Numbered from the stretch's first letter, positions 49,460 to 58,134 are shown. The stretch is 64,000 nt of DNA from JARBUG01 sp035628915 (GCA_035628915.1 DASPIW010000057.1:186001-250000), one strand, 5' to 3'. The notes: generated by a model from the sequence alone, not told the origin. Made by a program: numbers and translations.

Positions 49460-49969
49460 TCACTGATCCTGGGTAATAAAGAAGGCCATGGCCTGCTCGA
49501 TCTGGCTTAGTTCGGCCTTTGCCTGCTCAATGCGGCGGTTCCGCTCAGCGACTTCGGCGGCACACTGGTCCTTCTCCTCTGCCAGCGCCTTCTCAAGCAA
49601 TTGCACCCGTTCGACGTTGACCCGGTGGCGGTCGCCAATGGCTGCCAGTTCCGCCTCCATGGCTGCCTGATAGAGCCCCGCAGCACGTTTCAGGGAACCG
49701 GCCAGGTCCGTGGCATTCAGGCCACCGAGCTGCAGGGCGCCGGCGATGAGCTTGCGCGCTTTCTCCACGGGGATCTCCGATAACGGCAAGTCGGCCAGCA
49801 GTAAGATCGCCTGATGGGCCCGGGCCACATCCGGGTCCTGCGCCAGGTCAGGAGCGGGCTCGGCAGGCGCAGCCGGTTCGGCGGGCGCCGCCTGCTCAGC
49901 TTCGGCCGGTCGCTCTTCCTCGTCGAAATCGACAAAGACGCCGAGCGCCTTCTTGAAGATCTCGGTCAT
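49460..49969 (-). CDS. Coiled-coil protein of the PspA cluster
   Basis: 169 residues, not recognised. The N-terminus (MTEIFKKALGVFVDFDEEE) is followed by a Pro/Ala/Glu-rich linker (about 20-42), then a helical part and a long coiled coil (about 95-165: VERVQLLEKALAEEKDQCAAE). No membrane helix. It starts 12 bases after the upstream gene stops, so it is co-transcribed. Its pairing with a membrane-anchored helical protein suggests a structural or adaptor role for the PspA-AAA module. Function unknown. Confidence 0.7.
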   Translation of the reverse strand: MTEIFKKALGVFVDFDEEERPAEAEQAAPAEPAAPAEPAPDLAQDPDVARAHQAILLLADLPLSEIPVEKARKLIAGALQLGGLNATDLAGSLKRAAGLYQAAMEAELAAIGDRHRVNVERVQLLEKALAEEKDQCAAEVAERNRRIEQAKAELSQIEQAMAFFITQDQ

Positions 49970-49981
49970 CGTCAGCCCTCC

Positions 49982-50764
49982 CTATCCGCCGCGAACTCGA
50001 GTCCGCTGGTGGACCTCGTCCAGCGCCTGATCCATCGCCTCCGCCTCCAGCAGCATCTCGTGGAGACGAGAGCCCTCTGGCGTCGCGCCGGGGTCATAGA
50101 TATTGCGCTGGTACAGCTCCATGGTCGACTCGATGGCGGCAAGCTTGGCCTCAAACCGCTCCCGCTCGGCTTCCTGCTCGGCTTCCCGCTCAAGCACCCG
50201 CTGATCCAATTCGATAGCCTCCAGCAAGGTCCGGCGGGCTTCCATGTCGGTCGTCTGCTCCAGACGGGCCTGGTTGCGGGCCAGCCGGTTCTCCACATCG
50301 GCACTGCTACTGTGGTCGCGGCGGGCGTGGAGCGTCAGGTAGGCCTTCAGGATCCGCATGTAGAGGGCGGCCAGGTGAAGCGCCTCCCCGACCACGGGCG
50401 CCTGGTCCTTGCGCTCCGCGGCGTGGGAGAGCCATTCGTGGTAAATCGAGCGGGCGCAGCGCTGAACATCCCCGGCCCGCCGGTTGGGCTCGGATTTCGT
50501 GCGGGGCAGTACCTCGGCCAGTTCCCGCACGGCGGCTTCCATGGCCTTATAGCGTTCGTCGAGCCCCTTGATCGTTTCCAGGTGTTCAGCCGCCTGCTGG
50601 TACCGCCCGCTCGATGCCAGGCGCTGCACCGCCCACAGGTAAACACCCAGCCCAATCAGTGCCGGGAATGGGTTGGAGAGCACCGCAGCGGCAATCACGC
50701 CTGCACCCAGGATGAGCAGCGTCCGCACGTCGGTGGCTGCGGACATCAACTGCCGGAACAGCAC
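49982..50764 (-). CDS. Membrane-anchored helical protein of the PspA cluster
   Basis: 260 residues, not recognised. Two closely spaced hydrophobic helices near the N-terminus (LLILGAGVIAAAVLSNPFPALIGLGVYLWAV, about 16-46) form a hairpin anchor. The rest is cytoplasmic helix, with TPR-like ASSGRYQQAAEHLETIKGL and a C-terminal coiled coil rich in Glu/Arg (about 165-235). It may recruit PspA or the AAA protein to membrane. Some resemblance to XpaC-type proteins in tellurite-resistance operons is possible but weak. Preceded by the long hairpin at 50792-50959. Confidence 0.7.
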   Translation of the reverse strand: MLFRQLMSAATDVRTLLILGAGVIAAAVLSNPFPALIGLGVYLWAVQRLASSGRYQQAAEHLETIKGLDERYKAMEAAVRELAEVLPRTKSEPNRRAGDVQRCARSIYHEWLSHAAERKDQAPVVGEALHLAALYMRILKAYLTLHARRDHSSSADVENRLARNQARLEQTTDMEARRTLLEAIELDQRVLEREAEQEAERERFEAKLAAIESTMELYQRNIYDPGATPEGSRLHEMLLEAEAMDQALDEVHQRTRVRGG

Positions 50765-50791
50765 AGCCTGATCCCTCCTCTGCTTGTTGGC

Positions 50792-50959
50792 ACTGCATCA
50801 CCGAAGCAACCAGGCTACGGGCGGATGCGGTAGGGGGCGCTCGTCGCGGCGGTTCGGCCTATCCTTGTAATGGTCCTCGCTTCGCTGCGGACCTTGAACT
50901 ACCCTCACCGATGCTCCTCAACCCCCAACCGCACCCGCCCGCGCATCTTCGGCGATGCA
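50792..50959. repeat. Long imperfect hairpin C
   Basis: CTGCATC-a-CCGAAG (50792-50805) pairs with CTTCGG-c-GATGCAG (50946-50959). Inside, GGGCGG-a-TGCGGT-a-GGGGG (50818-50836) pairs with CCCCC-a-ACCGCA-c-CCGCCC (50921-50939). Every break is a single opposed mismatch. It sits between genes of the cluster and would be part of their mRNA. Could be an RNA processing site or a mobile palindromic repeat. Confidence 0.6.
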
Positions 50960-51011
50960 GCGCACCCGGAGCTTAGCCTGTGCTGTTTGGCTGTTGGCTG
51001 TTGGTTATGGG

Positions 51012-52580
51012 TTATTTATCCCGCAAGAGCCGGAATTCGGTGCGGCGGTTCTTGGCTTTTTCCGTGTCGTTCTTGGGGTTCGGGAAGAGCGGCTTCTTGT
51101 CGCCGAAGCCGCGGGTAATGATCTGCGCTTCCGGGAAGCCGAGCTTGGTCAGTTCGGCCTTGACGGAGTCGGCACGGCCCTGGGAGAGCTTCTGCAGCAC
51201 GTTGGCGTCGCCACCCACGTCGGTGTGGCCGTCGACCATCAGGTAGAAGTTGGGGAACTGCTTCATCAGGGGCGCCAGCATCTCGTTGATCACCTTGCGG
51301 CCGGCGGCCGTAATGCTGGTGGCGTCCGGGTCGAACTCGATGTTCGGGATGGCCATCTGGGCAACTTCATTCAGCTTGTTCGGATCGGCCGCCTTGTCAA
51401 ACTCCTTCGGCTTCTCCGCCTGAACGGGGGCGTTGCCCGACTTGGATGCGTCGATCGCGCCGACTTTCAGCGTCACATCATCCTTGATGGCGACCATGGC
51501 CCGGTTGTTGACCAGTTCCTTGGCGTTGGGGCCGGTCAGGGACTCGACCCGCTTCCAGTTGTCGACGGCAAACTTGACCATTTGCTCGACTTCCGAAGGC
51601 TGCGTGACGCCCATCAGCTTCAGATTCTCCTCGAACCCGACCAGGCGGACTTCTTTGGTGAAGATATCCCGGAGGCCGGCGGCCGTGTTATCGGTGCCGT
51701 AGATCGGCTCCTGCTTGCCGCCGTCGGTATACATCGCCTTGTTAAGCGCTTCCGCCCAGCGGTCGAAGGCCATGTCAGGCCGTTCCTGGATGTGCTTGAC
51801 CGATTCGAACCAGAACTTCAGGAAGTTCTCCGCCTTGGACTGGTTGTCGGCCAGCCATTTGCGGTTGGCGATCAGTACGTCGGGAATCAGGCTGGGCATG
51901 TCGGCAGTGGAGAGCAGGACCTTGGAGCCCTGCACTTTCTTCAGCACGTCGCTCATGCCGGGCTGCCAGTATGCAATGGCGTCGAGCTTGCCCGCGGCGA
52001 AGTCTGCCACCATGAGATTCTCGTCGTCATAGGGCTGCGCCTTCACATCTTCAAAGCGCATATCGACCATGCGCAGCAGGAATGAGACCAGGTACTTGCC
52101 GGTACCGTCACCGACGAAGCCCACCCGCTTGCCCATCAACTCATTGACCGTCTTGACGCTGCTCTGGACAACCAGACCATCGCCGCCGCGGCTATAGTCG
52201 ATGAACGCGAGGACCTGAATCTGGTCGGCGTACTTGCCCTTTTCGGCCCGCTCCAGGTTGTACAGGAGCGACGGCCAGGACATTTCGGTAATATGAATCT
52301 TGCCGGCGCCCAGCGCCGCCAGGCGTTCGGTATCGGACGGGTAGTAGGACTGCTCCAGTTCGAGCCCATGATCGCGCTGATACCCGCGGGCCAGTCCCAG
52401 TTCGGGGACGCCGCCGGTGATCCAGGTGTCACGGCCGAAAAGCACCGTATTCTGGCTGATGGGCACGCTGGTGGTCTTCTTCTTGTCGATGAACCCCTTG
52501 ATCGTGTCCCACTGGAAGTACCCGACGACACCGAGGATGATCAGCAAGAACGCGAAAAGATTGCCCCACTTTATCTTCAC
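51012..52580 (-). CDS. Membrane-anchored solute-binding domain fused to OmpA-type peptidoglycan-binding domain
   Basis: 522 residues from GTG 52580, with AAAGGAGGTG upstream. One N-terminal membrane helix (about 6-22, NLFAFLLIILGVVGYF) leads to an NMT1/SsuA-like solute-binding domain (about 40-330: LALGAGKIHITEM-type, KTVNELMGKRVGFVGDGTGK, AGKLDAIAYWQPGM). A linker and an OmpA C-terminal domain follow (about 395-520: IEFDPDATSITAAG, MVDGHTDVGGDANVLQKLSQ, GFGDKKP). It links membrane, a possible ligand and cell wall. No ABC permease or ATPase is encoded near, so it is more likely a sensor or tether than a transporter part. Confidence 0.88.
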   Translation of the reverse strand: MKIKWGNLFAFLLIILGVVGYFQWDTIKGFIDKKKTTSVPISQNTVLFGRDTWITGGVPELGLARGYQRDHGLELEQSYYPSDTERLAALGAGKIHITEMSWPSLLYNLERAEKGKYADQIQVLAFIDYSRGGDGLVVQSSVKTVNELMGKRVGFVGDGTGKYLVSFLLRMVDMRFEDVKAQPYDDENLMVADFAAGKLDAIAYWQPGMSDVLKKVQGSKVLLSTADMPSLIPDVLIANRKWLADNQSKAENFLKFWFESVKHIQERPDMAFDRWAEALNKAMYTDGGKQEPIYGTDNTAAGLRDIFTKEVRLVGFEENLKLMGVTQPSEVEQMVKFAVDNWKRVESLTGPNAKELVNNRAMVAIKDDVTLKVGAIDASKSGNAPVQAEKPKEFDKAADPNKLNEVAQMAIPNIEFDPDATSITAAGRKVINEMLAPLMKQFPNFYLMVDGHTDVGGDANVLQKLSQGRADSVKAELTKLGFPEAQIITRGFGDKKPLFPNPKNDTEKAKNRRTEFRLLRDK

Positions 52581-52597
52581 AGCGGCACCTCCTTTAA

Positions 52598-52742
52598 GTG
52601 CATGGGGGGTTGTCACCCCCCCGCACCAGCTGCTGCGCAGCAAGTTCCTCCGGCGCTAAAATCGCAGTGTCCACGGAACTTGCTGCTTGCCCCCCATCTG
52701 GCGTGGCGAATGCATCGGAGCGCTCTCGCTACTCCGATGCAC
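52598..52742. repeat. Multi-branched inverted repeat D
   Basis: GTGCAT (52598-52603) pairs with ATGCAC (52737-52742), and GCAGCAAGTTCC (52637-52648) with GGAACTTGCTGC (52675-52686). Local hairpins GGGGGG/CCCCCC (52604-52621) and TGCATCGGAG/CTCCGATGCA (52711-52741) stand on either side. It lies between pspA and the solute-binding/OmpA gene and would fold in their mRNA, perhaps reducing downstream expression. Confidence 0.6.
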
Positions 52743-52778
52743 TCGCTTCAGCGTTTGGAGGGGCCGTGGTAGTATGAT

Positions 52779-53510
52779 TTAGCCCTGGGTCTCCTTCTTG
52801 ACGACCCGGCCCTCGTCGGCAGGGGTGGCGGGGGCGTCGCCGAACAGGGCGGCGAGCTTCTCTTCGGCCCGGCTCTTGGAGGCGCTGGCCTTCAGGTCCC
52901 GCATCTGGGCGTCGATCGAGTTCTTGCCGAGCTCGGAGATCGCATCTTCCTTGGCCAGCTTGCCCTGGATGATCTCCTCGGCCTGCTTGAGGCCTTCGTT
53001 GATCTTGCCGGCGCCGTTCTCGGTGGCGTAGTTGGAGCGGAGCTGGTTCATATCTTTCTTCAGTTCGGCCAGGTCGGCCTGGGTCTTCAATTGTTCAATC
53101 TGGGACATCTTCTGGAACATCTCGTTCTGGAAGTTCTCGAACTCCTTGCGGGCGTTGTCCGCCTCCGCCTTGATGGCGTCATACGCCTGCTGGGTGGTGT
53201 TCAATGTCGCCTGCAGGTTCTCCTCCTGAATCAGCAGCTGCAGGGCCAGTTCCCGGTTGTTCTGCCGCTTGGCTTCCTGAATCAGCCGCTGGCACTCATC
53301 CAGTTCTTTCTGAGCGCTCGCGAGCTTGGCCTTGGCGACCTTCTCCCGGGCGATGATGTTGGCTGTCGTGGTGTTGTACCGCACTTTGGCCTGATTCAGT
53401 TGGTTCTTCAGGTCCTCCAGCATCAGCTTCGGGTTCTTCTCTTCAAGACCGCCGACAAACAGGGAGAAAAACCCCCGAATCAACCGACCAAGCCGCTCAA
53501 AGAATCCCAT
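52779..53510 (-). CDS. pspA: PspA/IM30 (ESCRT-III superfamily) membrane-repair protein
   Basis: 243 residues. An amphipathic N-terminal helix (MGFFERLGRLIRGFFSLF) for membrane binding is followed by the long alpha hairpin of PspA/Vipp1 (PKLMLEDLKNQLNQAKVRY, AQKELDECQRLIQEA, AEADNARKEFENFQNEMFQ) to about 200, then a short polar tail. PspA/IM30 proteins share the ESCRT-III fold and polymerise on stressed membranes. The gene follows the AAA ATPase gene by 30 bases on the same strand, so they are probably translated from one message. No PspF, PspB or PspC is near; control must differ from the E. coli system. Confidence 0.93.
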   Translation of the reverse strand: MGFFERLGRLIRGFFSLFVGGLEEKNPKLMLEDLKNQLNQAKVRYNTTTANIIAREKVAKAKLASAQKELDECQRLIQEAKRQNNRELALQLLIQEENLQATLNTTQQAYDAIKAEADNARKEFENFQNEMFQKMSQIEQLKTQADLAELKKDMNQLRSNYATENGAGKINEGLKQAEEIIQGKLAKEDAISELGKNSIDAQMRDLKASASKSRAEEKLAALFGDAPATPADEGRVVKKETQG

Positions 53511-53540
53511 GACTTTTTCCTCCTTCGATTGAACGATCGC

Positions 53541-55208
53541 TTACAAGTTGTGCGTTGCCTTAAACCTCGCCACCCGCTCCTCCAGATCCCGGCGCTTGTC
53601 TAGCCAGTCCTGGAACTCGGGCGGCAAAACATCTTTATCATCGCATTCGAGGACCGCCAGGTCGGTCATGAACTGGACCTGCGCGGTGCTGGGCCGAATC
53701 CGCTCCAGGGCGCCGTCCACGTCCGCCGGCGCCAGTTCGCCGTGGCCGCGGTCCTCTGCCAGCTCCCACGCTTTCAGCACCACCGATTCCAATTCGGCGC
53801 CCGTGTAGCCTTCGGTCTTTTTGGCGCCCTCTTCCCACGTCGGGGTTCCCGCAATCTTATAGCGGTGCTGTACCGCCTGTAGAATCGCGACCCGCTGGGC
53901 GTAGCCGGGCAATAAGAAGGGAATCTTGCGGTCGAACCGCCCGGGCCGTTTCAGCGCCGGGTCCATGAGATCCGGCCGGTTGGTAGCGGCGATGAACACG
54001 ATCTTGCCCCGGTTGTGCGGGTTTGACATGAAGTCCAGCATGCGGGCGAAGAGCCGCTGCTGCACGCCGCTGTCGCCGCCGCTGCCCCGCTGGAAGATCT
54101 GGTCGATTTCGTCGATCAGGACCAGACAGGGTGCCAGCGACTCGATGCCAAGCAGCGCTTTTTCCAGGTTCTGCTCCGACAGGCCGACATAGGGCCCGAG
54201 GATCTTGCCCGGGTTCAGCTTCACACCGTTTACGCCGGCTTCGGCGACCAGTGCGTAGAAGAAGGCCGATTTGCCCGTGCCCGACGGCCCCGTCAGCAGG
54301 ACGCCCAGGGGCACCCGCCGGAAGTTGCCGGTCTTGAGCGGCGCCACGATGTTCTTGGCGGCAAAGAGCTTCGCTTCGGTCAGGCCGCCCAGGGCGGTGA
54401 AGTCGAAGCGGGGCTCGACAATCTCCAGCACATCGCCGAATTCGGCCCGAATTAGCGACTCCTTGCGGTCCCGGACGAACTCCAGCGTAATGGGCGAGCC
54501 GCTCGCTTCAGCCCGCAGGCCAATATCTTCAATCAGAATTCGGGAGAGCCCTGCCGTGGCGTTTGCCAGTTCTTCGACGCTCATGCTCAACTCCAGCTGC
54601 CGCTTGGAGACCATCGTGTCAATGTATGCACGGCGTTCGTGCACATCCGGCAGCGGGACCAGCAGGGACTCAATCTTCGTGCTGGCGAGCCGCAGGTGCG
54701 GATGAAGCTCCGTAAGCGATTGCGTCAGCAGGATCACCGGGCTGCCCCGGCGGCTCAGGCGCACGTCGCCCGCCCACTTCTTGAGGAAGGTGAGCGCCCG
54801 GAGCTCTTCCTGATCCATGCCTGCCAGGTCTTCGGTCGGCAGGATCGTCTCTGCCTGTTCGATGACCACGCCGCACGGCTCCGTCCCGTACAGGAGCTTG
54901 TCGAGGAGTGCAAAGGCCTGCCCTGGCGAGACCGGCAGCTTTACTTCCTCGCTCGTGACAATCTCGCCGGTCAGCGCCCGAATGAACTCCTCCCGCATGC
55001 CGGGGCGGGGGAAGGTGAGCCCTTCTGCCCGGTTGTACATGGCGATGATCCGCTTGTTACCCTGCTCCAGGAAGTCCTGCACCAGCACATCCCGCACCCG
55101 GCGGTTGTCGGGGCCGGCGTAGTCACCCACGTTGAAGTGGAGGACGAAAACGTTGGCAATGGAGCTCCGGTATTTGAACATCAGATCCTGCAGCCAGGGA
55201 GTAGTCAT
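53541..55208 (-). CDS. Classical AAA ATPase with degenerate N-terminal AAA-like region
   Basis: 555 residues, ATG 55208 with GGAGG upstream. The first half (about 1-240) resembles a AAA module that lost its Walker A (VVIEQAETILP keeps a relic of Walker B). The second AAA module is complete: GPSGTGKS (307-314), pore loop GPYVGLSEQN (Tyr340), LIDEIDQIF (Walker B), ATNRPDL (sensor 1) and the arginine finger region in PALKRPGRFDRK. The layout is close to Ycf46-type and to membrane-remodelling AAA proteins such as Vps4, which act on ESCRT-III. A PspA (ESCRT-III-fold) gene lies directly downstream, so this may be its disassembly motor. That link is inference. Confidence 0.92.
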   Translation of the reverse strand: MTTPWLQDLMFKYRSSIANVFVLHFNVGDYAGPDNRRVRDVLVQDFLEQGNKRIIAMYNRAEGLTFPRPGMREEFIRALTGEIVTSEEVKLPVSPGQAFALLDKLLYGTEPCGVVIEQAETILPTEDLAGMDQEELRALTFLKKWAGDVRLSRRGSPVILLTQSLTELHPHLRLASTKIESLLVPLPDVHERRAYIDTMVSKRQLELSMSVEELANATAGLSRILIEDIGLRAEASGSPITLEFVRDRKESLIRAEFGDVLEIVEPRFDFTALGGLTEAKLFAAKNIVAPLKTGNFRRVPLGVLLTGPSGTGKSAFFYALVAEAGVNGVKLNPGKILGPYVGLSEQNLEKALLGIESLAPCLVLIDEIDQIFQRGSGGDSGVQQRLFARMLDFMSNPHNRGKIVFIAATNRPDLMDPALKRPGRFDRKIPFLLPGYAQRVAILQAVQHRYKIAGTPTWEEGAKKTEGYTGAELESVVLKAWELAEDRGHGELAPADVDGALERIRPSTAQVQFMTDLAVLECDDKDVLPPEFQDWLDKRRDLEERVARFKATHNL

Positions 55209-55330
55209 TCTCTAATCCTCCGTGGCACGTACTTACCGTCAGTGTGGTAAATCGCGAAATGAATTAGCGGTGAGGCGTGCGATTTCCTGCCCCAAATCCC
55301 GTTTCCCCGACCGCTTCGCCATAAAGATAA

Positions 55331-55359
55331 CGGCGGTCCACCAAAAGGTTCGACCGCCG
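55331..55359 (-). terminator. Terminator of the zinc-ribbon gene
   Basis: CGGCGGTC/GACCGCCG stem with a 13-base loop, followed on the minus strand by TTATCTTTAT. It separates the zinc-ribbon gene from the AAA gene, so the latter probably has its own promoter. A 12-base direct repeat GCGTGCGATTTC flanks the region (about 55276 and 55359). Confidence 0.75.
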
Positions 55360-55424
55360 CGTGCGATTTCAAACTGTGCGGTCCGGACCGTGGCGGTTCA
55401 GGCCGGCAGGGCGCCCCCCGGCCG

Positions 55425-55997
55425 CTACCATTTCACGAAGAGGATGTACGTGCCGAACCCGCTCTTGTCCACATAGTCGAACTTGAACTGGTCCTGTTCG
55501 TACGGCGCCGCCGGGCCCGCAAACTCCAGGGGACCGGAAAAGACCGCCTTCTCCCCCTCGGCCCGCCATTTGCCCGGAACGCCGGCCAGGGTATAGGACC
55601 CGTCTTCCTTGATCAGCAGCTGCTCCCACCCCACGGGACAGGAGCCGCCGCCGAAGCTCCAGCAGCGCCAGCGCCCCACGTAGTAGGCGCCCGCTCCCGG
55701 CTTCTTGGCCGGCGCCGGTGCGGCCGGCTCGGACTTCGGCGCAGGCGTCGAACCGCCCGAGTGCGCGGCGGGACGAGGCGGTGGGGGTTCATCTCCCAGC
55801 GCGGCCACAAGTAGGAGCACGAGCACCAACACCAGGGCTGCCCCGCCGGCAATCCACGGCCAGACAGGACGCGATGGCCGGGGCGCCGGTGCGAAGGGCG
55901 GAGCGTACGGCGGCACCGGCGGCTGCATCAGTTGCGTACCGCAGTTGGGACAGAACTTGCCGTTGGCGGGCGCACCGCAGTGGGGGCATTGCGCCAT
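55425..55997 (-). CDS. Zinc-ribbon membrane protein
   Basis: 190 residues. A double-CxxC zinc ribbon (MAQCPHCGAPANGKFCPNCG) at the N-terminus, a Pro-rich linker, one membrane helix (about 48-68: WIAGGAALVLVLVLLLVAAL), an Ala/Pro/Lys external linker, and a C-terminal folded domain of beta character (about 105-190: YVGRWRCWSFGGGSC, EDGSYTLAGVPGKW) that may carry a disulfide. Many Bacillota have such proteins of unknown role. It is upstream of, and separated by a terminator from, the PspA cluster. Membership in that system is not shown. Confidence 0.75.
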   Translation of the reverse strand: MAQCPHCGAPANGKFCPNCGTQLMQPPVPPYAPPFAPAPRPSRPVWPWIAGGAALVLVLVLLLVAALGDEPPPPRPAAHSGGSTPAPKSEPAAPAPAKKPGAGAYYVGRWRCWSFGGGSCPVGWEQLLIKEDGSYTLAGVPGKWRAEGEKAVFSGPLEFAGPAAPYEQDQFKFDYVDKSGFGTYILFVKW

Positions 55998-56086
55998 GGA
56001 ATCCCCTCCCGGAAAGGGAAATATGCCCGTAATAATTCACGCCTTAACCGTATACTTCCTGCCACGTGCAGGGCTGGAGTCGAAAC

Positions 56087-56110
56087 GCCGCCTGCATGAT
56101 GGCAGGCGGC
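56087..56110 (-). terminator. Hairpin after the chemoreceptor gene
   Basis: GCCGCCTGC/GCAGGCGGC, 9 bp with a six-base loop, 17 bases beyond the stop at 56127. The following GTTTCG is only weakly T-rich. Confidence 0.6.
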
Positions 56111-56126
56111 GCAGCTGGTTGTGCGG

Positions 56127-58031
56127 CTACACTTTGAAACGGGACGTCACCTGCTCCAACTCCCGGGCCAGACCGGTCAGGCTGCCCACCGCCGCTTGCA
56201 CCTGAGCGGCGCTCTGCGTCACCTGGCCCATCAACTGCTGAGAACTGCCCGTCAAAGCCGCCGTCTCCTCCGAAATCGCCGCCACGCTCTGGACGGCGGT
56301 CTGGGCCCGGCCCCCGCCCGCGGCCACCTCCCGGGCGCCGGCCGTGGAGGCGAGCACCTGATCCGCCGCCTGCCGGGCCTTGCTGCTGATGGCCCGCGCC
56401 TGCTCCGCCGTCCGGGCAGAATCCAGCGCCACCTGGTCAATCCGGGTACGGGTCTTCTCCGCGCTCTCCCCGATGACGACCAGCGACTCCTGGGCCCGCA
56501 TGGCCAGCTGGCTGCCCTTCAACATGGCCTCCTGGCCGGAGCGCATCTGGCCGAGTGTCACCTGCACGTCAGTCTGGATCGACCCGAGAATCTCCGTAAT
56601 CTGATCTGCCGACTGGGCCGACCGGCCCGCGAGCTTGCGGACCTCCTCGGCGACCACCGCAAACCCGCGCCCGTGTTCACCCGCACGGGCCGCCTCAATC
56701 GCGGCGTTCAGTGCCAGCAGGCTCGATTGCTCAGCGAGTTCGCGAATGGTCGAGCTGATCTGGCCGATGTGACCGGCGCGGTTGTTCAGCTGCTCCATGC
56801 CGCCGGTCGCCTGACTGACGACGCCGGAGATTTGCTCCACAGCCCGTGCGGCCTCGGTGACAGCCTCCCGCCCGGCGCCCGCCACGGTCGTCGTCTCCCC
56901 GGCGACCCGCGCCGCCTCGGAAGCGGCGGCTACCACCAGTTCCGTCACCCGGGCGATCTCGGCCGCCTCCTCGGCGGCCTGTGCGACCAGTGTGGCCTGC
57001 GTGTTAGCCGCAGACGCGAAGTCGCTGAGGCTCTTGCTGAACTGGCTGAAGAACCCGGCCAGCTCTGAGGCGTTCGCAGCCTGCTCCGTGGTGCCCGCTG
57101 CGACCTGGCTCATGGCTTCATCGGCTTCGCCGGCCACGGCACTGACCGATTCCACCGCACCGGTCAAGCCCGCCGTCGCATCGACCACACGGGCCGCGCT
57201 CTGCCGGAGCTCCTCGACCAGGCCGGTGAGGTTCTGCTGCATCGTAAGGAGGCTGGCCTGCAGTTCGTCCACTTCGTCGGGCTTGTGGGGCGGCTTGCCG
57301 TGTGCGAAAACCGCCGTCAGGTCGCCGGCGGCGAACGCCCGGGCTGCACCGGCCATCGGCGTGACCCGTTTGGCGATGCGCCCGGCGGCCCGGCGCCCGA
57401 TCAGCAGGCCCACCAGCGTCACGCCGGCCCAGGCCAGCGCGTAGGTACCGGCGGTCTGCTTCATTTCCGCCAGAATGCTCTTGGCGGGCAGGTCCATGGC
57501 GGCGGCGCCCACGACCTTTCCGGCGCTGTTGCGGATGGGCGCGTAGGCTGTCTTGTACTCGCCATACTCGTCCTTGATGATCCGGGTCAAGGTGGGCTTG
57601 CCCGTCTCGTACATGGTCTTGAGCTCTGTTGTGGGATCGTATTCGGTGCCAATTGTTTCCGGCTCTTCGGACCCATCGGCCACCAGTTGCGGATTGCCGC
57701 TTTCGTTGAGGATCACGGTATACGCGTACAGCAGCCCCTGCGCCTTCAGCACTTCGTTAAGCGAGTGCTGGATCCACTTATACTCCGGGCGCTCGGCGTC
57801 GGCCTCCGTTCGGAAGGTCTCAAACACGTCTCCGTCGATGGAGAAGGCCGCCACTTCGGCCATGGCCTTCAGCCGTTCGTTAAACTCACGGTCAATGGCA
57901 CCCCAGTTGATGAAAAGGCCCACGACACCCAGGAGGAACGCTGCCGAAGCGACAACCCCGGCGATGGTCAGCGACAGTCTGCGAACAAGCCGGCCCGAAG
58001 TAGTGCGGGGAGTGTGGGCGCCAGCTGTCAA
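56127..58031 (-). CDS. Methyl-accepting chemotaxis protein
   Basis: 634 residues, TTG 58031 with AGGAGGT upstream. Membrane helix about 20-43, an extracellular sensor of about 150 residues (sCache/dCache-like: WIQHSLNEVLKAQGLLYAYTVI, YKTAYAPIRNSAGKVVGAAAMD), a second helix about 197-215, HAMP about 217-270, and a cytoplasmic coiled coil with the signalling tip ELAEQSSLLALNAAIEAARAGE and FAVVAEEVRKLAGRS. It reports to CheA/CheW. No che genes are nearby. The ligand is unknown. Confidence 0.94.
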   Translation of the reverse strand: MTAGAHTPRTTSGRLVRRLSLTIAGVVASAAFLLGVVGLFINWGAIDREFNERLKAMAEVAAFSIDGDVFETFRTEADAERPEYKWIQHSLNEVLKAQGLLYAYTVILNESGNPQLVADGSEEPETIGTEYDPTTELKTMYETGKPTLTRIIKDEYGEYKTAYAPIRNSAGKVVGAAAMDLPAKSILAEMKQTAGTYALAWAGVTLVGLLIGRRAAGRIAKRVTPMAGAARAFAAGDLTAVFAHGKPPHKPDEVDELQASLLTMQQNLTGLVEELRQSAARVVDATAGLTGAVESVSAVAGEADEAMSQVAAGTTEQAANASELAGFFSQFSKSLSDFASAANTQATLVAQAAEEAAEIARVTELVVAAASEAARVAGETTTVAGAGREAVTEAARAVEQISGVVSQATGGMEQLNNRAGHIGQISSTIRELAEQSSLLALNAAIEAARAGEHGRGFAVVAEEVRKLAGRSAQSADQITEILGSIQTDVQVTLGQMRSGQEAMLKGSQLAMRAQESLVVIGESAEKTRTRIDQVALDSARTAEQARAISSKARQAADQVLASTAGAREVAAGGGRAQTAVQSVAAISEETAALTGSSQQLMGQVTQSAAQVQAAVGSLTGLARELEQVTSRFKV

Positions 58032-58134
58032 GATCGTTACCTCCTAAGATATGTCGGTAAGTCTTCCCAAAAAATACTTTATCACGTGCCGATGTGTGAA
58101 AGAAACAGCAATGTAATAGCATGACTATAATAAA

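Noticed and set aside
58032..58110. Sigma-D (flagellar) promoter before the chemoreceptor gene
   Set aside because: A TAAA and a CCGACATAT are present but about 20 bases apart, longer than the expected spacing of about 15.
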